From Peromyscus leucopus (lineage: Eukaryota; Chordata; Mammalia; Rodentia; Cricetidae): 64,000 bases of DNA. The translations under genes were made by a program, and so were the position numbers. The notes beneath the pieces are model-generated. The model saw only the letters and a list, made by a program, of their open reading frames with translations, did no database searches and was not told where the DNA came from. Shown here one piece after another: positions 12,660 to 26,400 of the stretch. The stretch spans positions 4,603,078 through 4,667,077 of the forward strand of contig NC_051082.1 of NCBI RefSeq assembly GCF_004664715.2. The letters are read 5' to 3'. Numbering within the stretch: the stretch's first letter is position 1; each line of letters starts with the position of its first letter.

Positions 12660-15600
12660 GGCTTTTCTAGGCAGAGTTTCTCTGTGTGGCTCTGGCTGTC
12701 CTGGAACTCACTCTGTAGACCAGGCTGGCCTCGAACTCACAGAGATCCGCCTGCCTCTGCCTCCTGAGTGCTGGGGTTAAAGGTGTGCGCCACCATGCCT
12801 GGCAACAACACCCTTCTTGCTGGTAGAGTACCAGAGTGATTCAAGACACCACATGGCATGTGTAGTGTATGTGTGGCATGTGTGGTGTGTGTGGTGTGTG
12901 TGTGGCATGTGTGGTATGCGTGGCATGTGTGTGTGTCTTCTGGTCTCTTACAAAGCCACCAGGATTCAACCAGAGGCTCTAGCCTGATGCCCTTACACAC
13001 TTCTGATCACCTCTAAAAGGCCTGGCCTCCAGACGCCACAGTTGTATTAAATTTCCTTTCTACCCTTTTATTTCCTCACGAGGGGATTAAGCTCCAACGT
13101 TAGCCCTGGAGGGAACACCACATTCTGACATATCAGTGACATAGAGTGTCACTCATGGTGGAGCATTTGCCTAGCAAGCATGAAACGTTTGCCTGGCTCC
13201 ACCCCAGCCCTACCCACTCACCCACCTGCCCACACTTTCCCACACTCACCCACCCACACCCACCTACACTCATACTCACCTACATGTATCCACTCACACA
13301 CACACGCATACTCATACATACTCACCTACACCACCCACATTTTCCCACCCACACTCACACACACCCCATGACGTGGTATCACGCACACATGTCATGTCCT
13401 GGTATTTGATATAAACAATGTCTTGCTTTCCCCCCCTTTTGAATTATTTCTTCAGTAGAGACCTTTGAAGAGCCAGCACACCTTTAACCAGGAGGCAGAG
13501 GCAGGTGCATCTCTGTGAATGCAGGGCTAGCCTGGTCTACATAGGGAGACTAAGGCTAGTTAGAGCTGCAGTGAGACTCTGTCTCAGATAACAGCAAAAG
13601 CCCTCTGGAGAAAGGCTCAGTTAGGCCCATACACTTCTCATGCCCTGGCGAATACACTTTGAGAACCTGCTAGAAAGGGTCTCCTGTGGTCCCGCTCTCA
13701 GCATGGAAGTGCCGTATCCTGACATCGGATTCACTGCCATGTTGTGTCTGCTGGGTGAGCAGGCTCAGGAAGAGCTTCCAGAAACTCGGAGCATCAGCGG
13801 GGATGGTTCCCGTCTGCTCTTCCGTCACCCAGGTTCCCCCAGCCCAGAGGTGGATGCGGGGGCATTTTGTCTAAAGAAGCATTCTGTATGTTACTGCGTG
13901 TGCAGGGGAAAGGTAGCTCGCAGGCCCACTCCCACCCCTCTGTGGATCGCTGTTCGACAGATAAAGCTGCGTGTGTTTAAACTGTTCCGAGTGGTGTTCC
14001 GTCCTTCATATATTTGCTGGGGTGATTCTCAAAGATCCAGCACCGCACGTGCTTACGTGCGCTTGGGAAGCATGCTTGAGACTTCTTTGAGCAGATTTCA
14101 AGTGCACAATGCATTAATTATTACACCCTGCCCTGTGCTACACCCCCAGAAAACTAAACTCAGGGGGTGCATTTTCATTGTTGTTTGTCTTGTGTTTTGC
14201 TGTGTAGCTGAGGCTAGTCTTGAATTCCCCATGTAGCTCAGGCTGGCCCTAAACTTTTGACAGCCTTCCTGCTTCAGACTCTTGGGTCCTGAGGTTACAG
14301 GTACAGACCACACCACGTTCCACTTCGTGTGACATCCTTAGTGTAGGGTTGTTGGGGAAATGGTACCCTTTTAACAGCGTTTGACTTAAAAACAATGAGG
14401 AAGGATAGCATGTGTCTGCTGGAGGAAAAATGAGAGTGAGGAATGGGTAGAGGCTGGGAGGAGCCCCTGCCCATATCATTGCTATTCTTGAATGTTTCCT
14501 TCCGAGAACTTGCAGAAGCTTCCAGAGCTGGAGTATCCCCGGGATCATCCGCCACCTGTGCTTCCCCGACAGGTGCAGAGCGAGATCCCGGGCTCGCCTA
14601 TCTTTCTCATGAAGCTGGCCCAGAATGCGCGGCACCTGGAGGTCCAGGTCCTGGCAGATCAGTATGGAAACGCTGTGTCGCTGTTTGGACGCGACTGCTC
14701 CATCCAGAGGCGGCACCAGAAGATTATCGAGGAGGCGCCAGCCACCATCGCCGCTCCAGCTGTGTTTGAGTTCATGGAACAGGTGCCTCTGGCAGCCCTG
14801 GGCTTGGGGCAGCTCAGAAGAAACGGGCTATAGCCACGGTAGCTGCAAGGTGTGGGTGTGGCAGGGAGCCCATCCCGGGGTGGGTGGGGTGATCTCAGCA
14901 TCGCACAGAGGTGTTCATCACTGGTCAGGACTCCCAAGGGCAGCTCCCCAGAGTGCACTTGGGGGGGGGAGTGGTGGCTGCCACTCACCCCAGAGCGGCT
15001 GGAAGCCCTTGGCTCCTGTCTGCCTCTGCAGTGTGCCGTCCTCCTGGCCAAGACCGTGGGTTACGTGAGCGCCGGTACAGTGGAATACCTGTACAGCCAG
15101 GACGGCAGCTTCCATTTCTTGGAGCTGAACCCACGCTTGCAAGTGGAGCATCCGTGTACTGAAATGATCGCAGACGTCAACCTGCCCGCCGCACAGCTGC
15201 AGGTGAGGGGGACCTGAGGACGGGCCCCAAGCCCTGGGCGGGTGCGCGCCCACCTCTGCTTTTTACGTAAAAGGAGGAAGACTTTCTTTTTCACTTGGCC
15301 TAGAGTCACACTGTTTCGGAGGGAGAATGATCCACTGGTCATGCTTTGGGCTTTGAAGGTTTATTTATTTATTTATTTATTTAATTATTTATTTATTTAT
15401 TTTTTTAAGATTTATTATGTGTGCATGTACGTCTGCAGGCCAGAAGAGGGCACCAGATCTCATTACAGATGGTTGTGAGCCACCATGTGGTTGCTGGGAG
15501 TTGAACTCAGGACCTCTGGAAGAGCAGCCAGTGCTCTTAACTGCCAAGCCATCTCTCCAATCCTCGAAGGGGCTTATTAAGTGTACAGCAAACAGGAGTG

Positions 15601-18314
15601 GGATAAAGCACCGAGGAGCACGAGGAGCAGGGTGGTGGAAGGGGGTTAGATCAGTCACATGGGCCATCAGGCGGGACACACTGGGGAAGCCTGGGACCCA
15701 AACCATCTGCGGGAGCATTTGGCTAAGAGGGTTCTGGGCAGAACATCTTCTCCCCAGCCGAGGCAGTTGGGAACAGTGTGAACACCAGTGTGAACAGCAG
15801 CCGAGGCTCTTGCTTTGGGAAGGTGGCCGGCAATGACCGACCTCCCGGCTGTTTTCAAAGACACTGGTTTTGCTTTCCTTTTGTTTGCAAGGACTTGGTG
15901 GCCTTGCTCTTAGATGTGGTGACCTCACTCAGGCTGTTCTGCTTTCTATTCCACAGAGCCAGCTTGTCCTGGACAAGGGTTTGAGAAGACACTCTTAGGA
16001 TAGCATTAGGGGGTGGTGACCATGCCTCCAGAGCTGGCCTCTCAGTTAGCTTAAACAGCACATGGCAGTTCACTGATGTAATGTATATTACACAAATTCT
16101 GAGGGCCTGTGGCCCAAGGCTAAGGACTCCTTTGTTAATGAGAGTTCTCACATTTTAAAAATCAATGCCCCTTCCCTCTGGTCTCCCCTCCTTCCCTATT
16201 TATACATTGTTGTTTTTTGAAAGATTTTTTTTAAAAAGCATTATTTATTTTTATTTGTGTGTATCTGCATGAGTTTATGTGCACCACATGGGTGCAGGTG
16301 CCCTTGGAGGCCTGAGGTCATCAGATCCTCTGGAGCTGGAGTTAGAAGCATCACGACGAGTCTCCTGATGTGGGTGCTGGGCATTTAGACAAAAAGGGGG
16401 AAATGTTGTAGAATATTATTTTAAGATGTGTTACATTTGTTTGTGCTATGGAACATTTGTTTAATCAGGGAAGGGCTTCGTGATCACAGGGGCCACGATG
16501 GGGCCTTGAGATGGAAGAGTGCAGCATGAGGGGACCTTGAGGGGGTATGGGGAAGAGGGAGGGGGTGGGGAGAAAGAGAGAGAGGGGGAGGGAAGGGAGG
16601 AGGGGAGAGAGACAGAGAGAGAGCCTTCCCTTAAAGAGATAACCTTGTCTGCAGCCACGACACCTTGAATCTCCAAAGCTAAGCATGTCTGGGCCTGGGT
16701 AGTGCAGAGTTCATCCTGGCCTAGCCCACATGCCAAGGAGCCAGGTACTGGATAGGAACATACATTCATCGGGAGGCTTTGGGGAGGGTCTGCAAGGCCC
16801 CCAAACAGCACAGTTTCTTACCTGAGTTGGAGGTGTGTGGCCTTGACTTCTGGGAGACCACGAGGCAGAGAGGGTTTTGAAGCCACAGGTGGTACTGAAC
16901 CTTTGTGACCAGTCTCCGAATACTGCCGTATAAAGGCACAAGGTGTCTGGGACAATGTCACAATGTACTTATAGCCCATGGGAAATACGGCATCGGCCAG
17001 TGTTTAATCGATATACTGTCTATATTAAACGTTCCTAATTGTTCCAATAGTTCCTTTTTATTTTTTCGAGACAGGGTTTCTCTGTGTAGTTTTGGTGCCT
17101 GTCCTGGATCTCATTCTATAGCCCAGGCTGGCCTCGAACTCACAGAGATCCCCATGCCTCTGCCTCCCGAGTGCTGGGGTTAAAGGCGTGCGCCACCACC
17201 ACCCAGCCACACTAGATATGGCTAGCCTCTGACTTAAGCACGGATTTGCTCCTGGTGTGATGTTGCCCTCCATGTTTCAGGGCCGGGATCCTAGCAGACT
17301 GACCTGTGGGATGGGTTTCTCCATTTAGATCGCCATGGGGGTGCCCCTGCACCGGCTGAAGGACATACGACTTCTGTATGGAGAATCCCCTTGGGGAGTG
17401 ACCCCCATTTCTTTTGAGGCCCCTCTGAGCCCTCCTGTCGCCCGAGGTCACGTCATTGCAGCCAGGATCACCAGTGAAAACCCGGATGAGGCAAGTGTGG
17501 GGCCCCTGTGTTTCCATTAACCGTAGACTCCCAGAGAATGGTGGGCCCTGGTCTTTGCCTTGGAGAGGGGGGTGTCACCAGCACCTGGGCTTCTCAGTAT
17601 ACACAAGAAGCTGAGTGTGGGAGCTGCGTGTCATGGCTTTGGGTTTCAGGAAAGCCCTCACTCACATGACCTCATGGTGCTGGTGGTCATATTATAGCCT
17701 GCCGGGAGTCAACGAAGCCCATTCCCGACTCTCCACACGGTTTCCATCTTTGGCGTGTGCAGCCAGATTCAGAGCCAAAGTTCTTGAATTTCTGGTTCTG
17801 TGTGCTTTTTGCTGTGGTCTCGTCTTTCAGGGAGCCTGTGGGAAGTCCCCTGTGGCAGGTCCCCTGTGGCTTGTTCTTAATGGGGTCTTGAAAGCAAATT
17901 GCCTGGCATAATTGCTTACACATTTTCTGGCTGCTCATTCTTCTGGGACTCACCAGTCGGCTCTGTTGTGTTCATTGTTGTGTTTTACTTTATTATATTT
18001 ATCTATTTTTTTTGTTCAAAGCCATCCTGGTCTACAGAGTGAGATCCAGGACAGGCACCAAAACTACACAGAGATCTACCTGCCTCTGCCTCCCGAGTGC
18101 TGAGATTAAAGGCATGAGCCACCACCGCCCGGCATGTTTTAATTTATTTTTTATTTTTATTTATTTATTTATTTATTTATTTGAGGCAGCATTTCTCTGT
18201 ATAGCCTTGGCTCTTCTGTAGACCAGGCTGACCTCGAACTCACAAGAGCTCTGTCTGTCTCTGTCTCCTGAGTGCTGAGATTAAAGGCGTGTGCCACCGC
18301 TACACAGCCACCTT

Positions 18315-18348
<34 letters not shown>

Positions 18349-21300
18349 TTTTCGAGACAGGGTTTCTCTGTATAGCTTTGTGCCTTTCTGAACTCACTTG
18401 GTAGCCAGGCTGGCCTCGAACTCACAGAGATCCGCCTGCCTCTGCCTCCCAAGTGCTGGGATTAAAGGCGTGCGCTACCACCGCCCGGCCACAGCCACCT
18501 TGTTTTTTAAGACAGGATCTCTCACTGGCTGGGAGCTCACAAGTATGCTAAAGGCTCCGCTGAGCTGGCCAGGGAGCCCCTGGCATCTGCCTGTCTCTGC
18601 CCGGCCAGTGCTGAGATCACGTGTACATGATGCTTTTTTTATCTGAGTTCTGGGGATCAAACCCAGGCCCTCCTTCCTGCTTGCAAAACCAGTGCTATTA
18701 TGGAGTGCTTATCTCCCTAACCAGGTGCTCACCTGGACAGATTCACAGACATGCCTACAGATAGACACGCCCACAGACAAGTTCACAGATAGACACGCCC
18801 ACAGTTGTTGTGGGTGTTGATTGTTGATGTCCCGCCCACAGATAGACACGCCCACAGCCATTGTGGGAGTTGTCTGTCTGTTGATGACCCTGAACCAAAT
18901 CACCACTAAGACACAATGTACTTGGAGTAACGACTTCTGTCTGTCTCTCTTTCTCTCTCTCTCTTTTTTTTTCTGTCTATCTGGGCTCCAGGGTTTTAAG
19001 CCAAGCTCGGGGACAGTCCAGGAGCTGAACTTCCGCAGCAACAAGAACGTATGGGGCTACTTCAGCGTGGCGGCTGCTGGGGGCTTGCACGAGTTCGCGG
19101 ACTCGCAGTTCGGGCACTGCTTCTCCTGGGGCGAGAACCGGGAAGAGGCCATTTCGTCAGTATTTCCTGCTTGCTTCTCTTCCCTCTCTGCCTCTTGTCT
19201 TCCCCTCCCTTCCTCCCTCCCTCTCTCCATCCCCGTCTCCCTCTTTTAAGAAACAAACACTCGGAAATACTTGTCTATACAGGTCTGGTCACCCGAGTTT
19301 GAGCCTAGATCTCACAAGGCAGCTGAAGTTCGAGAACAGCGTCTCTTTGTTGGAGACTGGTGCATGGCACAGAGCTCACCACTGGGTCTTGAGCATGCCA
19401 GAGGTCTAGCCTCAAGGAGAGACACAAAGCGATTAAGAGGTGTCTCTGGGTGCCGAGGACTAGGCTCTGAAGAGGGCAGAGGCACCTTGACATGTCAACC
19501 TCATAAATAGTTCCATATTCACGCTGAGACTCGTTTCTTCCAGGGGTGTCCTGCTGCTCCCTGGTCTCCACCTCAAGCCCAAGACAGTGGCCTCTGTTCC
19601 CTGTCTAGTCAAATCCCGCCGCAGTAGTTTCTTCAGACTGAGGAACTCATATTAACCAAGGACTCCTCTGCTGCTCCTCTTGAATCTTCCTGCCTTGACA
19701 TGGGCCCAGGAAGATAAAATCCAGTTTGTGTTATAATTAAACACTCCCATGCAGGTAGTCACTCTCCAGAGTGACAGCCCAGAGACATCAGGGACTGTTT
19801 CGTTCAATAAAACATTAGACTCGTGGGCTGGGGAGATGGCTCAGTGGTTAAGAACACTGGCTGTTCTTCCACAGGGCCTGGGTTCAGTTCCCAGCACCCA
19901 CATGGCAGCTCATGGCTGTCTGTAACTCCAGTTCCACGGTACCTGACACCCTCACCGACATGCAGGCAAAACACCAATGCACATTAAAAAAAATAAATAA
20001 ATAAAAAGCATTAGGCTGGCCTAATTATTTAACCATGAATTAATTTAGTTCAGTTTGATAGTTGTGATGGTGGTACTCCTCTGTCAGCGTAGGCTAATTC
20101 ATTTTAATCACATTCTGTGGCCAATTGAGGGCTTTGGAGAGTATGGAGGGAGATTTGCAGCAAACCGGACTTAATTAACTGCAGGAGGTGGGCCCAGTGC
20201 GCTCCAAGTGAAAGCCCTGAGGCGAGTCTCAAACGGTGGTGCTGATGGCAGCGGACTCGGGAGGAAACTCCAGCCCTCACTGCTGCCAGAGTCTGGCAGA
20301 TGGGGGCCGCTCGCCTCGGAGTCTGGGGTTGGCTCTCTAGGAATCTGCCCACCCTAGTGCCTGTCCGCAGAAACGTCCACTGCAGACCCACAGCCCCGCA
20401 GTGCGCCAAGCTGCTGAGCCAGGGGCAGCCGGCACACCTGGGCGGAGCAGTGGGGAACAGGCTGCAGAGGCTCTTCTGAGGACAGGAGATTAGGCCAAGG
20501 GGAGCCAGAGCCAGAGAGACACGCCCCTCTTTACATGTCCAAACAATCGGTGTTTAGACCCTGGGGCCTAATCACACTCACAGCCATGTTAACTGATAGG
20601 GCTTTACATGGAGCATCTCTTTGCAAACCTCAAGTCCTGCAGGCAGCAGGGTTATCCCCCCATTTTTCAGATGAGGTAACTGAGGCCCAGGTAGGTAAGT
20701 TACTCATGTGCCAGTTCATGTGGAGCTGAGACTGATCTTGGTCATCCCATCCAGAAGCTCCCGGGTGCCCCGAGAAACACATCATGGACATCCACAGCAA
20801 CCGTGGGTGAGTGGAAACCAATCACGTGTCTTTCCCCTCCAGCAACATGGTAGTGGCTTTGAAGGAACTCTCCATCCGGGGTGACTTCCGGACCACTGTG
20901 GAATACCTCGTGAACCTTCTGGAGACCGAGAGCTTCCAGAACAACGACATCGATACAGGGTGGCTGGACCACCTCATCGCTGAGCGGGTACAGGTAGGAA
21001 GCCGCGTTGCCTCCCCGGGGGTGGCCGAGATCCATGCTGCCGGCAGGTACCGAGACCCGGAGTCTTTCCTAGGCAGAGAAGCCGGACATCATGCTCGGGG
21101 TGGTGTGTGGGGCCTTGAACGTGGCAGATGCGATGTTCAGAACCTGCATGACGGATTTCTTGCACTCCTTGGAAAGGTAGGGCGGGCAGTTCTCTTGTTC
21201 CTCCTGTGGTGTGTGGGCAGCATGGAGGGCAGGGTGGCCTTTTTGTGGTGTTTGGAAATAGACTCATTAAGTAGCTCATGCTGGCATCCGAATTGGATCC

Positions 21301-23437
21301 TCCTGCCTCAGCCTCCCGAGCGCTGGGGTTATACTGGTGTGCCATCATGCCAGGTGGGATGTGCTTTGAGGCTGCCTCTCCTTTGGGCTTGCCTTCGACA
21401 TTCTGTGGGTAAGCCTGTGTTGCCTGGAAGAGGCTGGGGCTGAGCCAGAGAGGTTTGTGGGTATGGAGGGCCCATAGGGTGGCAGTGAGGCCTGCCAGGC
21501 AACTTCTGCCTGGATCGTCGTTTGGGAGGACCGTCCTGTGTATTGTAGGGTGGCGGCAGAATCCGTGACTCCTGCCTACTACACGCCAAGGCGGGCCCGT
21601 TCCCTGTGTGGCCCAGCAATAAGAACCAAGTGCCCTCTCTTGAAAAGAGCCATGACAAACAAATGGTGTGCCCACAAAAAGTGTCAAAGAATAAACAGTA
21701 GCCATTGCTCACTCCGTTGAGTGACAGGATACTCACAGCCCACGTGCTAGAGGGTGGCAGACACCCCCCACCCCCCGCTTTCCCCCATTTATATTTTTGT
21801 GAGACAGTTTGGGCTGACTCACCCTCCTGCCTTACCCTCCCCAGTGCCAGGTTAATAGACGCATGCCACCACACCTGACTTCCATGTGGGACTTTCTCCT
21901 AGGAGAAGCCATCATTAAGGTTTTGAAGCCACTTAAAAATGTCCCGTTCTTCAGTGGGTGCCAGTTCCACTCTGGGATCTGTGTCCCACACTGTTAATCA
22001 GTCTCGGCTCTGTCTGCTTCACTGGTGCCCATGAAGGGCAGAAAGCCAGCTGACTGACCGCTTGATGATGCTGGGGGTGGAGCCCAGTGTTGGGGGTGGA
22101 GCCCAGTGCTGGGGGTGGAGCCAGTGTGGGGGGGAGCCAGTGTTGGGGGTGGAGCCCAGTGCTGGGGGTGGAGCCCAGTGTTGGGGTGGAGCCCAGTGTT
22201 GGGGGTGGAGCCCAGTGCTGGGGGTGGAGCCCAGTCTGGGGTGGAGCCCAGTGTTGGGGTGGAGCCCAGTGTTGGGGGTGGAGCCCAGTGCTGGGGGTGG
22301 AGCCCAGTGTTGGGGGTGGAGCCCAGCTCTGCCCTGAGTTCTGCTCCAGCCTTCTGGGGGCCATGGAGGACGTCGCTGAGCCCAAGGGGTGCTGTAGGGA
22401 CCTCTGCTCCTCCCTGGACTGATGTCACATCCATCTTCTCCATCAGGGGTCAGGTCCTCCCGGCTGATTCTCTGCTGAACATTGTGGATGTTGAGTTGAT
22501 TTATGGAGGCGTCAAGTACATCCTCAAGGTAAAGGCGCAGTCTCTGTGCGTCTCAGACGTTCCTACCATTTTGAGCCTGACTTCTGTGAACCCGGAGTGG
22601 GGTCTTCATGTGGGGGTCTGAGCAGCGTGTCCCTCGGGGCTCTCTGTGGTCCATGACCTTGAACTCTGAACACTCTGAGTTTAGGAGAGAAAGGCGGAGT
22701 GGTACCCAAAGAATGCTGAAACTTATTTCTCACTATCTTTTATCACACACTTGTCTGTGTGTGACGTAACACCTGTGTGTATGTTGTGAAGATATGATGG
22801 ATAAGGGCCGGGTTTGGGTTGATATTTCATGGCAATGGAAGAGTAGAGCCTGGGCCAGAGACCAGTGTACACGCCTCCCTCCAGTGTCCCGGATCTCCTA
22901 AGCTATCGACTGTATTCAGGAGTCTCTGTCCATTCCGGGTTTCATAGCAGAATACATAGACCAGGGGCTCGTAAACCACAGGAGGCATTACTCATAGTTC
23001 TGAGGCCGGGACATCCAGGGTCAAGGCATGGGCCAATTCAGTATCTTCTGAGGGCCCGTTTCTGGTTTGCAGTGGGGATCCTCTTTCGCTGTGTGTCTTC
23101 CTGTGGTGGAAGAGGGCAAGGGGACTCTTTGGAGTTCCTTTAATAACTTCTAAATTGAATTTGTTTGTTCATTCGTTCATGTGTGTGTGTACATATATAT
23201 GTATGTACAGTGTGTGTGTGTGTGTGTGAGAGAGAGTACAAAGTGTGTGTATGTGCATATGTGTGTGTATGTGCATATGTGTGTGTATGTGCATATGTGT
23301 GTGTATGTGCATATGTGTGTGTATGTGCATATGTGTGTATGTGCATATGTGTATGTGTGCATATGTGTATGTGTATGTGCATATGTGTGTGTGTGTGTGA
23401 AAGACAGCTTTCGAGAGTTGATTCTCTTCCCACAAAA

Positions 23438-23468
<31 letters not shown>

Positions 23469-26400
23469 ATATGTGTGTGTGTGTGCATGTGCATATGTGT
23501 CTGTGTGTCAAAGATAGCTTTCAGGAGTTGATTCTCTTCCCACCAGGTGGATCCCAGGGATCAAACTCAGCTTGTCAGGGCTTGATGGCAGGTGCCATCA
23601 CCTGCGTCATCTCACGGCCCGGGGTCCCTTTTCTAAGGGTGCTAAGAAGGCTCCGTCCTCATGACGTGTGTACTTGAACCAGGGGTCCCACTTCCTACTA
23701 AGATCTCCCCTGAGGCTTGGTTTCGGGGGGGGGGGCACATACAGCTGAGGGCACTAGGTCCCTGACAGAGCCTCCATGGCTGCCTGAGCAGAGACAAGCC
23801 CCAGTCCCTGCCGGCCAGAGTGACGCTTGGACACTGGAATCCCCAGGAAACCCGGCTCAGCCAGGGATGGCTCCACAGGGCCCGTGTCTGCAGCCCGAAG
23901 CCGTCTGTCCACAGCCAGGGCAGGAGCAGACTGCTGGCTCGTGCGCACCGTAGGAGCCACGGGGGTTCTGATGTCCCCACAGGTGGCCCGGCAGTCCCTG
24001 ACTGTGTTCGTCCTCATCATGAATGACTGCCACATCGAGATCGATGCCCACCGGCTGAACGATGGGGGGCTGCTCCTGTCCTACAATGGTAGCAGCTACA
24101 CCACGTACATGAAGGAAGAAGTGGACAGGTGCGTGAGTGCCGGGGCGTGGGCAGCGTGTGTGTGTGTGTGTGGGTGTGCGGCTTCCTCTGTAGGAGCTGA
24201 AAGGCAAAGCTGGCCTCTGCAGGCCTGAGGTTCCAGCTCAAGCCTGCTTGGGTTCGATCTGGGGCATTCGGAGAGAGTCCCCATCCTGGCTGGAGCTCCA
24301 TGCACCTGGTAGGTGTTTGAGGGTCGGGGTCCCCAGGCAGTTACCATTTCCAGTTACCAGGGGATGCAGGGCCAAACAGGAAGTGACAACCCGCTCCATG
24401 GTCTGCAGGGTAAGTGAGGAGGTGCCAGCTGCCCCGGGTCTGAGCGACAGGGCCCACCGCCCTGGAGGATGCGCACAGGCTAGATACCCCATCCAATGGC
24501 TGGCCACTGAGCTACTATGGGCAGTGTGCTCAGCTAGGGGTGAAGATGTCATCACTCCTGGGCTTCTAGCCTATGGCAGAAGATGACACACTGGACAGAC
24601 AGTGGCAGGAAGGGGCTAGCTTTGTGTCCTGATGGGTGCTGGAAGCTGCAGGCTTTTAATCCCAGCACACGGGAGGCAGAGCCAGGTGGATCTCTGTGAG
24701 TTCGAAGCCAGCCTGGTCTACAGAGCGAGATCCAGGACAGGAACCAAAACTGCACAGAGAAACCCTGTCTTGAAAAACAAAAAACAAACAAACAAAAAAA
24801 TTAGAGTTATTGAATAGTATTGATTGATTGATTTCCCTGTGCCAGGCTCTGGAGGATTATGTCAGTAATAGAAATTAGTTTTCAGCCACAAAAAATAAAG
24901 GCCCGGGACTGGAGAGAAGGCTCAGCAGTTAAGAGCACTGGCTGCTTTTCCAGAGGACCTGGGTCCAATCCATCACCCACACAGCAGCTTACAACTGTCT
25001 ATATAACTCCAGTTCCATGGGATCAAACCCCCCCACACAGAAATACATTCGGGCAAGATATCAGTGCACATAAAATAAAAATAAATCTTAATTTTTTTTC
25101 TAAATCTAAAAAAAGAAAGAAAGAAAAAAAAAAAAGGCTGTAATGCCTCACAGAGGGTGATGGAATGCCTGCCCTAGGAAAGGGAAATTACCCCGAAGTC
25201 TGGCTGTCTGTGCTGGGCCTCATCCGTCTCCCACATCCCACTCTCCCCGACCCCCTAGTTACCGGATCACTATTGGCAATAAGACGTGCGTGTTTGAGAA
25301 GGAGAATGACCCCACGGTCCTGAGAGCCCCCTCGGCTGGGAAGCTGACACAGTACACGGTGGAGGATGGAGACCACGTGGAAGCTGGGAGCAGCTACGCT
25401 GAGATGGAGGTGAGGGAGAGACAGCCCTGGGGCTGTGGGGTGCAGTCCCGAAACCCCGCCCCTCAGCCATCAGGCCCCCTAGACCCCGCCCCTCGTCCAT
25501 CAGGCCTTGCCTCTGCCCTTGGCTTGGGAGGTTCAGCCTAAACCTGGGATATTCAAAGAATATTTTAAAAGAGAGCTCCGATTGCCTGCATCTCCTGGAA
25601 GGAATAAGAACTGCTTAGTAATGGTGGTGACAGTGATTAAAACCACAAGCCAGAACTGACTGAGCACTGACCGTCCAGGGGTGGTGATCTGTGCACCTTC
25701 ACTTTTGGTATCCGAGGCTGGACCCTAAGCCCTAAAGCATGCTAGGCCAGCATTCCACTTTTATAACCTCAGCAAGTTCATGAGGCGGGCACACATATGA
25801 TTCCCGTGGTATGCATGAAGAGATCAGCCTCAGGAAGGAGCACTAAGGATGTTGTTGTCTGAGGGCACACAGAGCCAAGCTGCAAGCCTGCCCTCCACTC
25901 TCTGCTGTGAGAACAGTGGGTGGCCCTTCAGGAGAACCGCCCTCCTGCACAGGCTGGACTCTCCACCTCAGTTATTCTCTGTACGGGAGGGGACTTGCTC
26001 CCAGTTTACAGATGGAGACACCAAGGCTCAGAGATAGGAAGGAGGTTTTGGAATCCACAGAGATGATGGAGGAGGTGAACCACTGAGCAGGCNNNNNNNN
26101 NNNNNNNNNNNNNNNNNNNNNNNNNNNNNNNNNNNNNNNNNNNNNNNNNNNNNNNNNNNNNNNNNNNNNNNNNNNNNNNNNNNNNNNNNNNNNNNNNNNN
26201 NNNNNNNNNNNNNNNNNNNNNNNNNNNNNNNNNNNNNNNNNNNNNNNNNNNNNNNNNNNNNNNNNNNNNNNNNNNNNNNNNNNNNNNNNNNNNNNNNNNN
26301 NNNNNNNNNNNNNNNNNNNNNNNNNNNNNNNNNNNNNNNNNNNNNNNNNNNNNNNNNNNNNNNNNNNNNNNNNNNNNNNNNNNNNNNNNNNNNNNNNNNN

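Larger units (their letters stand above)
11897..14572 (+). other. Intron between visible exons 7 and 8
   Basis: No exon found. It contains a GT repeat (12,617-12,660), an antisense B1 (12,662-12,803), a GT/GGCATGTGTGG tract (about 12,857-12,936), a CCCACACTCACC-rich tract (13,195-13,370) and a diverged sense B1-like element (about 13,470-13,590). The part from about 11,985 onward is the source of the degraded inverted copy at 33,040-36,690. Confidence 0.75.
15203..17328 (+). other. Intron between visible exons 9 and 10
   Basis: No exon found. It contains a TTTA-rich tract (15,359-15,403), an antisense B2 (15,405-15,562), an antisense B3-like element (about 16,215-16,390), a possible LTR start (16,391-16,470), a GA-rich tract (16,540-16,630) and an antisense B1 (17,060-17,208). 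Confidence 0.75.
24129..25258 (+). other. Intron between visible exons 15 and 16
   Basis: No exon found. It contains a sense B1 (24,633-24,790) and a sense B2 (24,903-25,095). From about 24,630 onward it is the source of the noisy direct copy at 37,320-39,690. Confidence 0.75.

Noticed and set aside
22068..22328. CRISPR-like array
   Set aside because: Units are contiguous without spacers and the genome is mammalian.
22062..22621. Repetitive proteins of [12 protein letters not shown] type in several frames
   Set aside because: The minisatellite unit is not a multiple of three and reads open in many frames; it lies in an Acacb intron.
23140..23677. Cys/Val- and His/Thr-rich open frames
   Set aside because: Products of the GT/GTGCATAT array; no gene evidence.
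2893..25409. Acetyl-CoA carboxylase 1 (Acaca) as the identity
   Set aside because: Isozyme-distinguishing residues ([40 protein letters not shown]) are ACC2-type throughout.
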